Source of the DNA: an uncultured Aquincola sp.
Lineage (GTDB): Bacteria > Pseudomonadota > Gammaproteobacteria > Burkholderiales > Burkholderiaceae
Direction: 5' to 3'
Assembly (NCBI GenBank): GCA_937883885.1
Contig: CAKZXL010000893.1
Span: forward strand, 1-8,193
DNA length: 8,193 nt
Under the pieces are notes generated by a model. The model was not told where the DNA came from. It ran no database searches and was given only the letters and a program-made list of their open reading frames with translations. How positions within the stretch are numbered: position 1 is the stretch's first letter; each line of letters starts with the position of its first letter. Shown piece after piece: positions 7,801 through 8,193 of the stretch. The position numbers and the translations under genes were made by a program.

Positions 7801-8047
7801 GCCGGCGCTGGAAGGCGACGCTGGCCTTGCCCAGGTCGTGCAGCAGGGCCGCGAGTTGGGCCAGCAGCCGGATGGGCTGCGCACTGTGCCAGTCGTTCTC
7901 GTTCGCGTGTCGAAAGGCGTCCGGGCGTGGGGTGTCGTTCGGGCCAGCGGCATGCGCGTCGGATCGCAGTTCGTCCATGGGTGGCAGGTGCGCGGCTGTG
8001 CGGAGTCGTTGGCCCAATCGTAGTGCGCCCTTCCCACCCCAAAACAA
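4838..8047 (-). CDS. cas3: Cas3 nuclease-helicase of type I-F, lacking the usual N-terminal Cas2 domain
   Basis: This 1069-aa HD nuclease and superfamily 2 helicase is recruited by the target-bound Csy complex to nick, unwind and degrade DNA. HD domain: NDWH (His54), LLHDLGK (His70-Asp71), YRHEW (His95), VVTHHR (His167-168) and LADHH (278-280). Helicase: Walker A ASTGCGKT (384-391), DELD (540-543), SAT (571-573), SFGLVRMANIGPL (702-714) and QLAGRVQRHR (816-825). The C-terminus TQGWRWHPWLGF matches I-F Cas3. In I-F the Cas3 HD domain normally follows a Cas2 domain of roughly 100 residues; here only about 50 unrelated residues precede NDWH, and the frame upstream of 8047 shows no Cas2-like sequence. 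The start is uncertain: TTG at 8047 lies behind a G-rich purine tract, while ATG at 7978 (1046 aa) has no good RBS. It is divergent from flgG and 242 bp from csy1, so probably a separate transcript. Confidence 0.95.
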   Translation of the reverse strand: MFWGGKGALRLGQRLRTAAHLPPMDELRSDAHAAGPNDTPRPDAFRHANENDWHSAQPIRLLAQLAALLHDLGKASVAFQRRLRGQLTERNLYRHEWVSLRMFQSFVGSDDDEGWLRRLSNADAADESLWVEPGRYQRDGVDPDVRPFPFRELPPLAAAVAWLVVTHHRLPAVPTTAPPGEPRPRWGRRVPEFKPVWLSDPLTGVSHAWNELAPNASAEETLAYWQPADRLPVVAPKWCGQAARVAKRLLALHAQHPAGWLDDPYVMHLARLCLMLADHHYSALDRHSPLRVTGDAGSNLYANTDTKGLKQPLDEHLLGVAHEASLIAHALPSFVRELPAIAQHKGLRKRSAQPRFAWQDKAADAAAAMRQAAQERGAFIVNMASTGCGKTLANARLLYALADPQQGLRATYALGLRTLTLQTGRSYRDDLQLRDDDLAVLVGGSANRDLFEFYEQQKEASGSASAQKLLEEDSHVLYEGDPTHHPLLTRALDDPDVRKLLVAPLLVCTVDHLTPATEAVRAGRQIAPMLRLLSGDLVLDELDDFDLADLPALTRLVQWAGMLGTRVVLSSATLPPKLVEGMFMAYRSGRVAYQRNRGLHGGQGADVLAVPCLWTDEYGVQTAACADAKALRNAHQEFVARRAQQLVKAPVLRRAVLQPLSLKPNQPETARHAAFAADVREACLQLHHDHAEVDPFTGKRVSFGLVRMANIGPLIAVAEALYRLGAPEGVRLHLCVYHARFPLVQRSAIEHLLDSTFNRREPAAVYRRPEVRALLDGHAEGEHLFVVLASPVCEVGRDWDADWAVVEPSSMRSLIQLAGRVQRHRAKTCSLPNMRVFDTNLRYFANGGKKAPVFLRPGFETASAEPPYALRLETPWLHDLLLPEEYEVINALPRVRPRERSLRLPTRRLVDLEHERMQRTMQPRSEALPRNADEFNASACWQAPRVHLSGVLPQQQPFREQTQPTETVVFLPDEDGEALALHRIETDRSRGPQRNLYPADDGRCHRIALELGPRIGPWAEFDLLALLIEQSEHLDLPLRRCAERLATTQVPASTQGWRWHPWLGFARRD

Positions 8048-8127
8048 CCCCCTTTGCCCCCCTCTTTTCCCGCCGTCTCCGCCCTCAAGTCCGTCGGAAG
8101 ATGGCGCCGAGACTTCGGGAGCCCCGC
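8048..8127. promoter_or_regulatory. Divergent cas3-flgG intergenic region
   Basis: This 80-bp gap separates two divergent starts. On the plus strand GGGAG (8117-8121) lies 6 nt before the flgG ATG and is a credible ribosome-binding site. On the minus strand a G- and A-rich tract (8048-8069) precedes the cas3 TTG. No convincing sigma-70 promoter is seen for either gene, and no trace of a Cas2 or cas1 coding remnant is visible. Confidence 0.4.
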
Positions 8128-8193
8128 ATGATCCGATCCCTGTGGATCGCCAAGACCGGCATGGAAGCCCAGCAGATGCAGCTGGACAACGTG
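8128..8193 (+). CDS. flgG: Flagellar basal-body rod protein FlgG, N-terminal fragment
   Basis: The 22 visible codons read MIRSLWIAKTGMEAQQMQLDNV, the conserved FlgG N-terminus (E. coli FlgG begins MISSLWIAKTGLDAQQ). FlgG builds the distal rod of the flagellar basal body in the periplasm; this N-terminal helix packs into the rod core. GGGAG lies 6 nt upstream of the ATG. The gene runs off the right edge. In flg operons flgG normally follows flgF closely, but here the upstream neighbour is the divergent cas3, so the CRISPR-Cas locus either splits the operon or borders a rearranged copy. FlgG is preferred over FlgF because FlgF N-termini lack the SLWIAKTG block. Confidence 0.88.
   Translation, partial: MIRSLWIAKTGMEAQQMQLDNV

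Noticed and set aside
8085..8110. A FliA (sigma-28) promoter for flgG: TCAAG at 8085-8089 and GCCGA at 8106-8110
   Set aside because: The spacing of 16 bp is longer than the usual interval and the -10 half is incomplete (GCCGAGAC), so it may be chance.

Overview
The window carries a type I-F (Ypest/Csy) CRISPR-Cas locus that runs on the minus strand, next to the 5' end of a flagellar gene. The high G+C content, the flgG N-terminus and the protein sequences point to a GC-rich proteobacterium, most likely a betaproteobacterium of the Burkholderiales. The taxonomic placement is inference.

Layout, read in the direction of the cas genes (right to left): flgG starts at 8128 on the plus strand and runs off the right edge. 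It is divergent from cas3 (8047-4838, TTG start). A 242-bp gap (4837-4596) follows, then csy1/cas8f (4595-3249), csy2/cas5f (3252-2233, 4-nt overlap), csy3/cas7f (2209-1181) and cas6f/csy4 (1176-610). Next come a strong GC hairpin and a leader-like stretch (609-481), then a CRISPR array of eight identical 28-nt type I-F repeats (480-32) that continues past the left edge.

How it works: Csy1, Csy2, Csy3 and Cas6f form the Cascade (Csy) surveillance complex. Cas6f cuts the array transcript, and Cas3 (HD nuclease plus helicase) degrades the target. Two things depart from a textbook I-F locus. First, the usual I-F Cas3 carries an N-terminal Cas2 domain and lies beside cas1. Here Cas3 begins almost directly at its HD domain, and flgG sits where cas1 would be expected, so the visible locus has effector genes but no adaptation genes.

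Second, the cas3-csy1 gap holds a previously unlabelled mini-CRISPR on the opposite strand: two degenerate I-F repeats (4755-4782 and 4801-4828) around a guide of only about 18 nt. Its seed matches a site 66 bp away in the same gap (4707-4717) at 10 of the first 11 positions. The one mismatch is at position 6, which type I-F crRNAs do not pair, and the site has a perfect CC PAM (4705-4706). The PAM lies against the -35 box of a plausible csy1 promoter. This looks like a Cas-regulating crRNA-like RNA (CreR/CreA type) by which the Csy complex would repress its own operon, and it is the main discovery of the window.
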